From Pegea sp. RAD2-039 (taxonomy: Eukaryota; Chordata; Thaliacea; Salpida; Salpidae): 64,000 nt of DNA. Shown here piece after piece: positions 1 through 12,204 of the stretch. How positions within the stretch are numbered: position 1 is the stretch's first letter; each line of letters begins with the position of its first letter. The translations under genes and the position numbers were made by a program. Where the stretch lies: positions 1 to 64,000 of the forward strand of contig JAQGEQ010000345.1 of assembly GCA_034620365.1 (NCBI GenBank), written 5' to 3'. The notes beneath the pieces were generated by a model. It searched no databases. It was given only the letters and a program-made list of their open reading frames with translations, and was not told the origin of the DNA.

Positions 1-1300
1 TAATAAGTATTTTAAAAGCAAATTGATTTTAAACAAGTTTTAAATTAATTAAAGTAGTTTAAAAAAATACAAGAATAAATTTATTAAACACAAATTAAGC
101 GAAATTATAAATTTTTTAGTTGAAAGAAGTAATAATGAAAGGAATAATAATAGATAAGAACAGGAATAGTTTCTACCACAAAAATATTAAATTAAACAGA
201 GGTCAACTCATGAAATAATTAATAAGAAATTAATAAAAATTCTGTTGCCAATTTTAGTATGAAACTCAACACTAACATAAATTCTAAAGGTTTGCATCTA
301 ATTCTGAAAAAAAAAAACCTTATAAATAGTAAAAATTTCACCTTTTAAAGTTCAAGCTAAAACGTATGTTCTTAAAAAAGTCTTTCAAATTTTATGATTT
401 TAGTGTTTGAGTAGTTTTTAATTCTATTTAAATGTTGAAAAAACTATTCTCATATTGTAAACCTAACACAAAATGTTGAGACACAACAAACGGTTTACAC
501 TCGTGGCAATATGCTATGACTTGCATACATTCGTTGAAAGAGGGAAAAACCCTGTAACAAAACATCTATCTATTCAGTACAACATAACATTTAGCATCAG
601 TTTATTTTGCTAAAATGCTTAAAAAATAAAAATTAATCATCAAATTTAGAAGATTTTTATTTTTTAACTGTTTCAAGAACTTGTTTAAAACACCTTATTG
701 TTTTAAATCAAGCTAATATTTCAATCGGAGGTTGTTTGAAACTACTTCGCTTATAAGAAAAAGAACTTTTGAAATTTAAGCATTTGAAATTTTATATTTA
801 TACAACAATCATATTATAAATTAGATTTCAATATAAATTTTGTCAGAAATTTGGCAAAAAGTTTAGATATATGCTGATTAAATCGACTACCTTCGAAAAT
901 AAAAAATTGCCTTCAAAGTTAAGAGTTTGGAAATCTGTTAAAAACTTTTCGGATAGTGTCGAATACTAAAAGAAATCTTAGTTTTACGCTGATTACCATT
1001 TCAAGCAGAACTAAAGTATATGTAAAAGAATGAAAAAAGGTGTTGGTATACAGTTTTAAAAAAATTTCAAACTTAAACAAATTTTAAATTTAAATAAGTT
1101 CATTTATAAATTATATGCTATATTCCAAAATGAGCCAATACATTTAATTAAAGTTAAGGCAAGTTTGGTAAAAAGCTTTTATCTTTAATGATTATTATTA
1201 ATAGTCACGAGTGGCATTTTTTTAGTAGTTAATAAAAGAGTAGAAACTTTTCGGTAATAAAAATTTTGGTGTATGTAATGTTTTAAAATATCAAAGCTTA
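1..1300. other. AT-rich intergenic DNA, no gene seen
   Basis: I find no exon-like open frames flanked by convincing GT-AG sites on either strand. A slightly more GC-rich patch lies near 480-560 but has no recognisable structure. Confidence 0.5.
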
Positions 1301-1439
1301 CAGAATATTATAGAATTCCATATTCTTACAAGTGTCTGTAAGATGATTGATCGTGACAGAAGGCCATTATGGTAAACTAACAGTTTTTAACACTCTTGAT
1401 CAGAGATATGCTAAGTTTTAATAGAAAAACCACTTTCCT

Positions 1440-2350
1440 CCTATCTTACTCTACCTCTACTGTTTAAAATCAATCTTAGAAATTATAAATATCCCCAAAT
1501 TTGCCATTGATCTTATTCAATTAAGGTGTGAAAGACCACTCCACCAACTAAAAACCATTTTAACGGACTTCAGTTATCTGTAAGATTGAAGAACCTATCA
1601 TTCACCATTATATGACCGATCATCTTATGAAGAACTATCTGATACCTGATGTCTAGGATGACTTTGTGACACAGATATCTTCCTTAACTCAATATATTTC
1701 ACCTTTTAACAAACTCATAGCCCATTATAAAAGTAGAAATTTTTGTGACATCATTTATCCTAACTTGGCTACATTATTAATTTTTTCATGCTGGTCAAAT
1801 TTTAACAAAAATTAGAGATTGACAGATCTGTTTTATAATGAATAGAATACGATATATTAGATAGATTACAAAAACTCGTATTTAAAGATCTGTATCTACC
1901 CTAGTCAAGTTATCTATGGAGCTTTATAAGCTTCCGTTCTTGGACCCCCTTGTTATTACGTTTTATTCAAGATCTAACTAAAGGACTTGTAGCAGTGGAT
2001 AATGTTAGTGGTTTGTATATGCAGATGACACTAAACGAAACTTTTGCAATCATTTAAAATTTCTAAAAGCTCTTCACACTGTAAAAGACTGGTATGCATA
2101 CTAGGAGCTCAAAACTTAGACCAAATATTCCTAACTAAACATTTTTTGTCAATCAGCTGTATATTTTAAAGACCAGCAATAAATTAACAGATTTATGATC
2201 CCATATTCGGTGCAATCCCTTGCCAATAACGTATCATCTGACTTTAAGTACAAGTTTATGTTTCTAAAATCTTTTCCATAACAATCAATCTTGATCACTT
2301 CAGTGTAATAACCTTTAATTAGTTGTACTCTTAAAATATATCAACTCAGT
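1440..2350 (+). mobile_element. Decayed non-LTR retrotransposon, reverse transcriptase remnant
   Basis: Two hallmark reverse transcriptase blocks are readable on the plus strand. A SVLGPP-like block lies at about 1,933-1,950 (usual family form GVPQGSVLGPLLF), and the catalytic-site block FVYADDTK lies at 2,012-2,035 with YADD at 2,018-2,029. The two are in different frames and stop codons are frequent, so the copy is dead. After YADD the frame continues for about 20 residues (HTVKDWY), as in jockey/CR1-type polymerases. A stretch near 2,230-2,260 encoding SDFKYKF-like residues resembles the better preserved 3' part at 47,380-47,410, so this is probably the same family. Its true ends cannot be placed. 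Confidence 0.6.
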
Positions 2351-2519
2351 CTAGTTTAAATATAGAATCTCTGGAACTACAATAAATTTTGTTTTCTCAA
2401 TATTCTTGTCGTATATATATAGTAGTTTTATTGTTTGTGAGAGTGTCTGCTATTGAGCCATGCTCTTTTCAAGCTCTCTCTCAAGGATTTGGTAAAATAA
2501 ATATCTAAATAAAGCAAAC

Positions 2520-3500
2520 AATCTTCTTATTTTTTATTTTTTAATATAAACTTCAAGATTTTTAAGAAGAATCAGTTAACAATTAAATTAAAAAAGCTTG
2601 TAGGTAAATTATTATAAAGGCTTGTAAACGAATAAAGCAACAACTCATCTTTAAGAAAAATCATACAAAGAAACTTCTTTAATTAAAAAAATGATTAAAT
2701 GTGAATAATATTTTAAAGGTCAAAAACCAATCGACGTAATTATGTTTGTATATCAATTTATCCAAAATTAACTAATTTATTTACTAATACAACTAAATAA
2801 AAGTTTTTTGTGAAAAATTTTTAACAAAAATATCTTATATAACCAGCATTTAACAATTTATACTGGAGAATATTTGGAGATTAAACAATTTTCTAAAGAT
2901 AGCTTTATAAAACTTTTATAAATAACTAGTACTGAGTTCTTTTTTTCTGTAAATAGCTAGACTTTTTCATTGTTAACTAAGAGTATTGCTTACTGTATTA
3001 ATATATGTTTTTTAAGAAATTCAATTTGATTTACTAAATTTAAAGTTTAGAAAGTTTACTGTAAAAGATATTCAATAACAGATAATCAGCGTTAAGGACT
3101 TTGATATAATTTAAATACAGTTGTTGTAGAAGGTTTTCTAGGTTACCTTAGAATGAGAAAAATTAATCTAAGATATCTATTTAAAGAAATAATTCATTAT
3201 AGTTAAATAAGTAAATTTTTAATGGTGTTTTCAAAGTGGCTTTTCCATTGTTAAGAAGCTACAAAGCATTGTAAAATATAAAATATCAATTAAATTTTTC
3301 TATTTCTTATTAAAGTTGATTTCAAGATGTAATTAGATTATTTGATTTATTATTTGAGGATTAAAGTTAGACATATTAGATTAGATATAACTTAAATTTT
3401 TATCATATTTGTCAGACAGCTAAACGAGAAAAAAAATTTCTAAAATATTTAAATTAGCAAGTACCATATATAGATATGCTTGTTTTACGTTTTAATAATC
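2520..3500. other. AT-rich intergenic DNA upstream of the tetraspan genes
   Basis: No coding signal seen. Any promoter for the gene pair that starts at 3,537 would lie here, but no promoter motif stands out in such AT-rich sequence. Confidence 0.4.
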
Positions 3501-3513
3501 TACAATATTTAAA

Positions 3514-3523
3514 TTTTTTTCAG
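3514..3523 (+). promoter_or_regulatory. 3' splice acceptor directly upstream of a start codon
   Basis: A T-run followed by CAG ends at 3,523, leaving 13 nt before the ATG at 3,537. The paralog downstream has the same arrangement with the same 13-nt spacing. It could be a spliced-leader acceptor or the end of an intron in the 5' UTR. Confidence 0.45.
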
Positions 3524-3536
3524 AAAAAAATTCAAA

Positions 3537-4619
3537 ATGCCATTTAAAGCTTCAATAAATTTGTAAGTTATTAATAATTAATATTCTTATATCCATTTAT
3601 AATAAAATATTTTTTTCAGAAATCCGATGCTTATCACTTACAACAATTTTGTTTCGAAGTTCTTGAAGTATCATATACTTTTTGAAGTATTATTGATTGC
3701 GCTCTTCACTATTCATATTTTGACTCCCATTGATAACTCCATTGGATTAAGTCCTCTAAACGAGTGTGCAAGAAATGATTCGAATTGGACGGTTGCATCA
3801 TCTGTATTTTGTGAGTAAACAATTTGATCAAATTTGTTTATTTAACTGATTATTTTGAATTTTTTTTCATTTTTTTAATGATTAAACATGTATTATGTCA
3901 TGATATAACGAAGAATAGTAAATTTAAAAAATTTTCAATAGGTTTTATAACATTTAGTTTTTCATTTAATTCTCATGAAATAGATAATCATATTCATTAT
4001 GATTATAGACACTTAAATAGTACATCTACCTTTTAAAATCCTTACAATGAACAAAAATAGTTTCTATATTTATTAAGTACACTGTTTTAGTACTTCTTTG
4101 TCTGTTTTACAAGTTGGAAGCTCTGATTGGTTCGCTTGGATTATCTTTTGTAGTTACCTAACATTTATAGCATACACGTCTTGGGGCTCCTTATATGTAG
4201 GGTTAAGACTTCAAAAGAAAAATTTATTCATACAGCAGCTTTTCATTAGAAGTGGACATATTATTTCAGGTGATTTTATTATTACTATCATTACAAATAA
4301 TACAAAGTTTATCTAACAGAAAACAAGTTTAGTTTTCTCAATTTTTACCTAATTTTTAGGTTTTACTTTCTTAGTGGTCAATTGTTGATAAGAATTTTGT
4401 TCGCAAACTAAACTATTTCATTTTATTTGTTTGATAGGTGCATTGTTTTTGGTTGCAATAATTAATGAACGTCAGAATCTAGCTTGTGATTCAATCAAAA
4501 GTCAAATAACATCTTTTGCTTGGCTGTTACCTTCTATGATTCTTTTTTCTGGATTTACTTCTTTGATTATAACATTCATCCACTACGTCAAGTACAAAAT
4601 TTCAGCATCTCATTTATAA
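3537..4619 (+). CDS. Four-transmembrane protein, tandem paralog 1 (family unrecognised)
   Basis: Spliced CDS with exons 3,537-3,562, 3,620-3,810, 4,114-4,269 and 4,438-4,619, giving 184 residues. All introns are GT-AG and phases agree. Hydrophobic segments lie at about residues 27-45, 79-103, 115-134 and 151-173. The two predicted external loops each hold one cysteine (C58 and C141), conserved at the same positions in the downstream paralog, so a loop-loop disulfide is plausible. Loop 1 has N-glycosylation sequons at N61 (NDS) and N64 (NWT). The conserved N-terminal motif NPMLI-x-Y starts at residue 10. The start is chosen because the 26-nt first exon is matched in the paralog. Topology resembles claudin/PMP22/MARVEL proteins, but I see no diagnostic motif of those families. 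The stop is 150 nt before the next ATG. Confidence 0.85.
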
Positions 4620-4743
4620 GAGTATCAACAATGATAATAGAAAATAACTATTAACTATTAATTTTGGTCAATGTTTATAGAGCTTTGCAAATAACAAATA
4701 TTTTAAGAAGTTTTTTTTTGAACAAATTGAATTTTTGATTGAA

Positions 4744-4756
4744 ATTTTATTTGCAG
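4744..4756 (+). promoter_or_regulatory. Acceptor upstream of the second tetraspan start codon
   Basis: A pyrimidine-leaning stretch ending TTGCAG at 4,756 leaves 13 nt before the ATG at 4,770. Only about 135 nt separate the previous stop codon from this acceptor, so a conventional upstream 5' UTR exon with its own promoter would have to fit in that gap. Confidence 0.5.
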
Positions 4757-4769
4757 AGAAAAAAAGAAA

Positions 4770-5991
4770 ATGGCTGTAGATGATCCTCAATTTGAGTAAA
4801 TGTTTCTTACTTTTTTATTAGTTTTTAATAGAAAATTTGGTATTAACTTAATAATCATTCGGTTTTTTGAACAGTGTTGCTAACTAAAACAATTAATTAT
4901 CCTTTTGTAGAAATCCTATGCTTATTAGATATCAAATTTTCGTGCATAAGTTTTGGAAGTTTCACGCACCATTAGAAATACTTCTGATCGCTTTCTTTAC
5001 TATTCTAATCATCACTCCCAATGATTTTGCTTACGATTTTGGTCCTTTCATTAATTGTTCGGAAAATATTTCTGATTATTCAATTGTTACATCTGTAGCT
5101 GGTAAGATTTGATTTTATAATGTTTTTTTATCTTAACATTTATTTTACTTATAATGCTTTCATTTAGCTTACTGAAAAGTAGAGAGGTTACGACTATAAT
5201 TGCTGAAGCATGAAAAATATCTTTATAGCTTTGTAACAAATTACTGAAATTTCATCTTACTAAACATTTTGAATTTAATCTAGGTAAAAGCAGTGATTAT
5301 TTTGCCTTAATGGTCTTCTGCAATTATCTAACGTTTGTTCTGTTTGCAATGTTTGGTACATTTTATATTGCTTGCAATATAATGCGAGTATTCTTATTCC
5401 AAACACAGTTTATAATTAACAGTGCGTACATTTCATCAGGTAAGTTTTGACAAACAACAAAAATTTATACTTTCTTAAGCTCTGTTGAATAAAAATTTTA
5501 TTTTTAGCATATTGTGGTTGATTGCTAAAATTTACTAGAAACTATATAATTCAATTAAAGTGTATTGAATATTTAATTGTAATAGTTTTACAAATTACCT
5601 TTAAAATTTTTCTTTAAAAGTTTGCATCAAAATTTAGAATTATCCTTTAATTATCCAGTAATTATCCTAACAAACTACAACTGGAAAATGTTTACAGTCA
5701 CTTTATTGTTTTAAAGGAACCGCTTTATTTCTTGCATTCTCGTATAGCCGTGAAATTTCAATCTGTGATCCGGAAGAAAACGAAGTATCTAAATATGCTT
5801 GGGCGTTGGCTTCTGCAATTCTCTTTTTTGGTTTTTCTCGTCTGGTTATAACATCTTTCTTTTTTATCAAATATTTGATATTGAAAAGGTTTTACAATAA
5901 TTCTAGAAAATACCTCGTTGAGTATCTTGACTTTACTGTTCATACACCTCCAAAACTTTCACCTTCATCGAGTAAAACCACTAGTGTGTAA
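4770..5991 (+). CDS. Four-transmembrane protein, tandem paralog 2
   Basis: Exons 4,770-4,795, 4,911-5,101, 5,284-5,439 and 5,717-5,991 give 215 residues. The first three exons are 26, 191 and 156 nt, the same lengths as in the upstream paralog, and the proteins align without gaps through C141. Four hydrophobic segments are at about residues 28-45, 79-102, 115-134 and 150-172. Loop cysteines C58 and C141 are retained; sequons at N57 (NCS) and N61 (NIS) lie in loop 1. The protein differs by a longer C-terminal tail of about 40 residues, basic then rich in Ser, Thr and Pro, likely cytosolic. An AATAAA signal lies at 6,276-6,281. The membrane role is unknown; the paralogs probably arose by tandem duplication. 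Confidence 0.85.
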
Positions 5992-6275
5992 TTAAATACT
6001 ATTTCTATTTCTGTTTATAAGCTTAGAAATTTGCATTTAATCCTCACATTTAAAAAGAGTGACTATTTTACCAACAAAAGGTCTTTCTATTCTCTCTTCC
6101 TCATCTGTTCTATATGTATCAGTATATATTTCGGTATTCTGTATCTCCATTATGTTTTTTTCTCAAGTTGGTTTCTTATCTAAGTGCTTCATACTATATC
6201 TTAATGGTCTGTTTAGTTTCTAAAAAAGGTTTTTTGTAACTTTTGAATATTTTGTATAACATATTAATACTTGAT

Positions 6276-6281
6276 AATAAA
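6276..6281 (+). terminator. Polyadenylation signal of the tetraspan gene pair
   Basis: AATAAA lies 285 nt after the second tetraspan stop codon. No comparable AATAAA is seen between the two genes (4,620-4,769), which fits processing of the first transcript being coupled to the downstream acceptor. Confidence 0.35.
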
Positions 6282-6299
6282 GATTTTCTTTATCAATTT

Positions 6300-7430
6300 T
6301 ACTCGTTTGACATAGTATTAAATAGTTCCTGTAGGGAATAATCAAATAATAACATTAGAGTTTTAAAGGTTTTAAACGATTTTTAAATTTTCTCGAAGCT
6401 ATTTTTTAAGATGAGTTAAGAATCATAAGAGGGATGTTAGTCAGTTATCAATGCTTAGTGCAACGTTTCCATATTTGGATTTACTATCAGAAGTTTATCA
6501 TGTGCTTGTTTAATGTACTTGACAATAATAATTAATTTCCTAATGAAAATCAAGTAATCCAGAGTAAGCAGTTTAAAATAAACTGAAAAATAAAAATTAC
6601 TTTTATTTCAAAATTTCAAATGACTTTTATTGATTAAAAATAAAAAGTAATCATCGTTCTTTGCAATAATCATAAATCACAAATGATATAGCAAATTAAA
6701 ACTTGATAGCAGTTTGAATCTTGATGCTTTAAACTAAATATAAAGATTTTGTTTACTTATCTTGAGGAAAAATTTGTATATACTAGTTATTGCTGCTATT
6801 AGCTGAAGTTTTGTATTTATTAAATATTTTCAGTCACTTTTGTGAACTAATTGATATGGTAATTCTTCTTTCACCAAATCACAAACTAATATTAGAAAAA
6901 TCCATCACTTAAAGAAACCACAATAATATTTTACTAGCTATATTTCCATCTACAAATATATTTTGTGGTTTGTTTAAAACTCGCTTTTTAAGTTGAAGTA
7001 TTCAATTCTATAATATAGCTAGAACAGAGTTAAATCTTAAACTTCAAATATTTTAAAAATGTTAAACAATCGTAAACGATTTTATCGAAAAGTTGTTTTG
7101 AATTCCTAAAATATCGCGTAATATCACAAAAATGAAAAAAATTAAACTTTCTGCTTGATTTTGGAAAGTGTTTTCAAAGCTTTTCGACTATCGGAAAATT
7201 TAAAAAATTTGTTTAGGAAGTTTCCGGTTAAACTACTTTCTTAGATAATATTGGTAAAGGTAACGAATTTCATTTGGTTTGAACATCGTGAGTCATTTAT
7301 AATTAAATAATTTTTTGCAAAAAAGTAAATGAAAAATTATTTTCAGCTGCAAATAACAAAAATTAGTTTATTACTTTGAAATCAAAAGTAATAGCTGCAA
7401 TAAGATTTCAAAATTATTATCAACCTTATT
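6300..7430. other. AT-rich intergenic DNA, nothing recognised
   Basis: No exon-like or element-like sequence seen. Homopolymer-rich AT sequence dominates. Confidence 0.4.
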
Positions 7431-7439
7431 TAATCAACT

Positions 7440-7700
7440 TATATAATTAACGTCACATTAGTAGTAATTTAATAATCTTAATTGAAGTAGTTTTTCAGCA
7501 CTAGAATCAATTTCTAAAATATTATTAATTATTTTAAAGAGGGCGAAACAGTTTTAAGTTAGAAGTTTTAAACATATAAGAATATTAAGCACAAAAAACT
7601 TGTTTGATTTTCAACTTGCAAAATTAAAAAGTTACGCTTATCTTAAAGGATTAAGGGTGAAAATATTTATACTTACCTTTTACAACTAAATGCTTGCCTG
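7440..7700 (+). repeat. Interspersed repeat R1, copy 1
   Basis: This shares an ordered set of blocks with 12,205-12,485 and 16,495-16,720: a GTAGTAAT-like start, an AAATATTATTA block, AAGAGGG(C/T)G, a CATATA block, TTGTTTGATTTT, and in copies 1 and 2 a block beginning GTTACGCTTATC near the end. It has no coding content. It may be a MITE or the fragment of a larger element. Confidence 0.6.
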
Positions 7701-9000
7701 GCACTTTTACTATAAGAAACGAAAAAACCTATATATATCAAAAGTCAGTAGATTTTACTCTATAGGGGATTTGAGAACAGTAGCTATTACCAAATTTTAT
7801 TTCAAGAAACATTGACAAATTAGAACAGAAATTCAAAATACTCACTGTTAACATATATTTGTATAATCCAGTTCATATTTTTAATACCTTCTTTCAATTC
7901 AGTCACCTCACATTTATTTTCTTATCTACATACAAAAGTCTAACTTTTAGCCCAACATATTGGTAAAATCTAACAAACTCCTACAACAACGCAGAGTGGA
8001 ACCCTGATGCTAAGCACCAGCAAAATCTCACAAATTTATGCTACGGTATATTTCTACATGACTTGTGTATGTATGACTTTTCCGGGCCAAGGTAGGCTAA
8101 ACTATACGTGTTGCCACTCCAATAGACATGTACAAGCTAATCGCATTTAATTTATTTAAAGAAAAAAGATGCTCAAATGTAAATTTTTACTTTTCAAAGA
8201 AAACTTTTAAAATTTATTTTGTTTAATTGATGAAGATGATTTCCTGCAGAATTATTTAAAAAGTAAAGTAACTAAAGTAATTAATATAAAAAAATGTTTC
8301 AAAATGTTTCAAAATATTCAAAAATCACTTTAGAACATTGTTTACCTCAACTTCAAGTTGCTTTATTTTGTTTAGGCTAAGTTTGATTTATTTTCATACC
8401 AAATCTCCGATCTTCTGTCAAACCTTATATATATTTCTCTTTGAAATTATAATATAATTTTTGAATTATATAAATTATTTTGATATCTATTTAGCATGAT
8501 TTTGATCCTTTAAGTTACCTGATAAACTTAGATATTAGTTTATACCTTTTTATTGTTTAATTAAAAAATTATATACCAAAGGCAGTTTGATCATAATAAA
8601 AAAGTTCAGCAGGCTTTTTTAAATATAAATTTTTGTAAAAATTTGTTCTTTATTACTTTTTAAAATTAACATCTAGGATTTTATGTTTTTTTCAATTACT
8701 ATTATTTTAATAGTATATTTTTGTGAAATTGATAGTGAGTTTTTAGAATCTCGGCGATTTAAATATTATTTTGCAAATGAGTCTCTTGGTATATCTTTAA
8801 TTATAAATTAATTCTAAACTAAACAATCAATTTTTTTTGTTTTTATAATTTTAATGTAAGATTTGCATTTCTCAGTAAATTTCTCTTTTATAATTACCTG
8901 TAAAAGTTATTTTAAAAAAATTTATTTTAATAGCTTGTTAGGTAAACATAAATATATCAAGTCTATTTTACAAGTTTTATTTAAATATCTAGTCTTTAGT
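7700..9000. other. Non-coding stretch with a GC-richer islet near 7,990-8,140
   Basis: The islet stands out from its AT-rich surroundings (for example TTTTCCGGGCCAAGG near 8,080), but neither strand folds into a recognisable tRNA or encodes a convincing exon. Nothing else seen. Confidence 0.3.
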
Positions 9001-9004
9001 TCAG

Positions 9005-9062
9005 GTATTAAGTAGTGCCGCAATAGAATATCCAGGAAACATCAATCAAGATTACAACCAAG
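9005..9062 (+). pseudogene. Isolated exon-like fragment (duplicate of the exon ending at 10,565)
   Basis: The open segment is preceded by TTCAG and followed by GGTAATT. It reads 19 codons, including SSAAIEYPGN, and ends in phase 1 with an NQG-type codon end, exactly as the exon at 10,483-10,565 does. The following intron sequence is also similar (an AGATTAACAAA block near 9,150 and 10,660), so the two are duplicates of one gene segment. No joined reading frame to other exons could be built. Confidence 0.3.
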
Positions 9063-10331
9063 GTAATTCATGTAAAAATCAACTAATTACCTAGTAAGTG
9101 TTCTGGCTAGTATATTTTAATGATACATTAAAGGATTATGTTATCAGATAGAAGATTAACAAACTGTAACCAGCTGACATGAAAGTGTGACGATGAATAT
9201 TAAAGTGGAAGAATTATTTCCTAGGTAATAATTGCCATGAGATGAAATTTGATCAGAAAACTTAGAAGCAAAATGATTCAACAACCAACCTAATTACCCA
9301 TTCATCAAATTTTGGACTAATAGAATAGGTATTACTTAGTTTAAAAAAGAAACATTCAATATAACTTTTTTAAATAGCTCTTTTATTAAACATCAATATA
9401 AATATTCTTGTAATATAATTTACAGTTCTTTAGTTAATGCTTAACTTATTTGATTTATAACAACTTCTTTGTTGTTAAATGATTGTTAAATATTCTTTAC
9501 ACATAATTCTTCTTTTCTGAATACTCATCTTAATTTAGATACTATGTTTTAAACTTCTCATGCAACAAATTGTTAGATAGTAAATATTTATTTGTATTCA
9601 TTTAGAAGAAATCTATTGAATAATTCTATGTTGCATAAATTCTTACCTATAGTATCAAATCAGGACTGTTTAATTATCATTTAACATATTCTCAAAATGG
9701 TTTACTTTATTCTAAAATAAATGAAAGTCACTAATCTGGTACTTTTAAATTGATTTTTATTAGGATAACTTTTAAAGTAGATCTGTAGTATTGTTCATAA
9801 TAGTGTTTTAATTTTTCACTCTATAGTAAATGTCTTACAAAAATAAAGAAAAATACTTTTTACTATAAATTTACTAAACATTCTATAATGTTGATTACTT
9901 TATTAACCAATTAGTTATTATCTATTTTGATAAAGTTGAAACAACTTTTAACTCCTTCTATATTTATATGTTTTCACTTAAGACAAAGCATTTTTCCTAA
10001 AAATATGATATGTTCTTTTGGTAGTGATAATAAATCAGTACATTCTAATTTTGAGAATAGAGTTTTAATGATATATAGATAAAAATGAAAGATTGATTTT
10101 TATAATTTTACATGTTTCAGCATTTTTTATACTTTCAGGAAATTGTTGAATTGAACTAGTTGAAATAAATATAGAGAAGTATCATTTGTCACAACAACCT
10201 GAAACATAAATGTTTTGTTTGTCAAGAGGCCCTTATTGATTTTAGCTGAACTACATTCTTCTTCATTCATCAACTTAAGTTGTGAGAGAACTAATCTCTA
10301 CCTAATATTTTTAACAAATTTCTTTCTATAG

Positions 10332-10565
10332 ATTTCAATATCTAAATAATTTGGAACTCTTCAAACATTGTACAAAAGGTCTTCCTGGTGAAATCTGTGA
10401 GGACTCTAAGACATATTGTGTGGTTGAACAGGTATTGATTATTTAAAGTTTTGAATTTTCAATTTTTATTCTACTCTTTCAGATGTCCGACAACTGCTGA
10501 TATAATTACAGCAAGTGGTGTCCTAATAGATTGTCCAGCAAGCACCATGCAAGATGTAAAACAAG
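10332..10565 (+). pseudogene. Two exons of an unidentified Cys-containing protein, out of phase
   Basis: Exon 10,332-10,431 follows CTATAG and reads 33 codons containing GLPGEICEDSKTYC, then a GT donor. Exon 10,483-10,565 follows CTTTCAG and reads 27 codons containing CPTTADIITASG and a second cysteine. Each is a clean exon on its own, but the first ends in phase 0 and the second needs phase 2, so the join is frameshifted. Either this is a pseudogene, there is a base error, or the exons belong to different splice forms. The even spacing of Cys, Gly and acidic residues suggests a secreted or extracellular protein; the family is not recognised. Confidence 0.4.
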
Positions 10566-10829
10566 GTATTTGATGTTAAAATGAACTCAACAACCCTTAG
10601 GTGTCTTGAATAGTATTTGATAATGATAGAGTAAGCGATTACGTCATCAGTAAGAAGATTAACAAATTGTATTCGATTGGCAGATAGATGATGGGGGTAA
10701 ATACCAATGTGGAAGGATCATTCGCAGCCTCATTACAGTTTTGTTTTCGCTTCACATTTCTAAATTTGTAAGATACGAAATTATGACCAGTAATGGAGTA
10801 GTCGTGAAGGCTTGATCTAATAGTCATGG

Positions 10830-12200
10830 GCTAACCAGGATGTTGCTGAAATTTCGTCGAAAATAGTTTCCGATCTCTTCTATTTATATCTCCTAAAAAT
10901 CAGGTGCTGATTCCTATCTACATAAAAAGTCAAATTTGTGATTCTGCAATCTATCTCGTCTTCATCACTTCAGTTTTTCATTTTCATCAAACTCTATTTC
11001 TTTTCTTAGTGTTTATTGTACTTTGATCTGTCAAATATTTGTGATCTTAGGTTTTCATTCTGTAATGTTTTGTTATATTGGTAGTGTGAGATTCAATTTT
11101 TTTTTTAATATGTTACTTTCATATGAGCGAACATTTACTTTTAGCTTCTGTCTTTGTATGAACAGATTCATTCAATGATGTTTCTTATATTAAACTAGCT
11201 GATTTCAAATAGGATCTGATCAGCAAGAATTTTGTAAGATGAAATTATTTTCGGTTTAATTTGTTTGAAAGTTTTAAATTCAGTGTTTATATTTGAGCAA
11301 ACTAACATCTCAATTGTTTCTGACATTTTTGTAAGTTGTTATCATCAACTAATTTTATAACTTCATCAATTTAAGGTTTTAAGCTTTGTATTTTGAGAAA
11401 ACTGTTGAAATAAAATTTTATTTGTTATTGCTTCGACATAAATCCAACATTCAAATTCTTTTATTCTACTTCATTTGATTTACTCAGTAACATAATAAAC
11501 TGAACATTAGTTAATACATCACTTATTGCAGTTGTTTAATAAAAACGAAAAGAAATATTTTAGTTGTGTTTAAAATTATATATTTTCTTTACAACTTGTA
11601 ACTTACAATCAAATTATTTCTGTCTATCAAAAACTTTATTCAAAGAAAAGTAAAAAGCGTAATTATTATTTCAAATTTAAGAGGTTTTTACTTGTTAAAA
11701 AACTGATTTGGTTGTAAATAATCTAACAACACTAAACCAGTGTGCAAACTACATAAATCACCTAAAAAGACACTCAAGACAGTTGTAATTTTTTTAATAA
11801 TAATATTTTAGTTTCAGATGTATATATATTTGGTTTTGGTCGGCTTTTTGATCAAAATTATTCATTGACATCTCTGATATTTAAATAGCTGACTTATAAT
11901 GTATTTTTATAGACAAATCTATTTAAATGAGCAATAAAACATCTTTATTGCTTTTGAATCAAACCTTAGTTTGGTGCAAACATCTTCAAAATGCCTATTA
12001 CAAACTACTTAATACTCCAAAAAGGCATTTAAAACAGTCCAAATTTTAACAACTGCATTATTATTGTCCAATAATGTAAATCGTCCAAGAAATTATTCAT
12101 TTGAAAGTTGAAGCCGGAATTTTAATTACAATTAAATGAAAGACATGCCCTTTGAATGTATATGGGTTATAATTTATGTTTACCTAGATACAAATAAAAA
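10830..12200. other. AT-rich non-coding stretch
   Basis: No coding or RNA gene recognised. Sequence near 11,700-12,060 has two loosely similar passages (ACTAAACCAGTGTGCAAACT-like and CCTTAGTTTGGTGCAAAC-like), possibly remnants of an old duplication. Confidence 0.3.
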
Positions 12201-12204
12201 GCTA

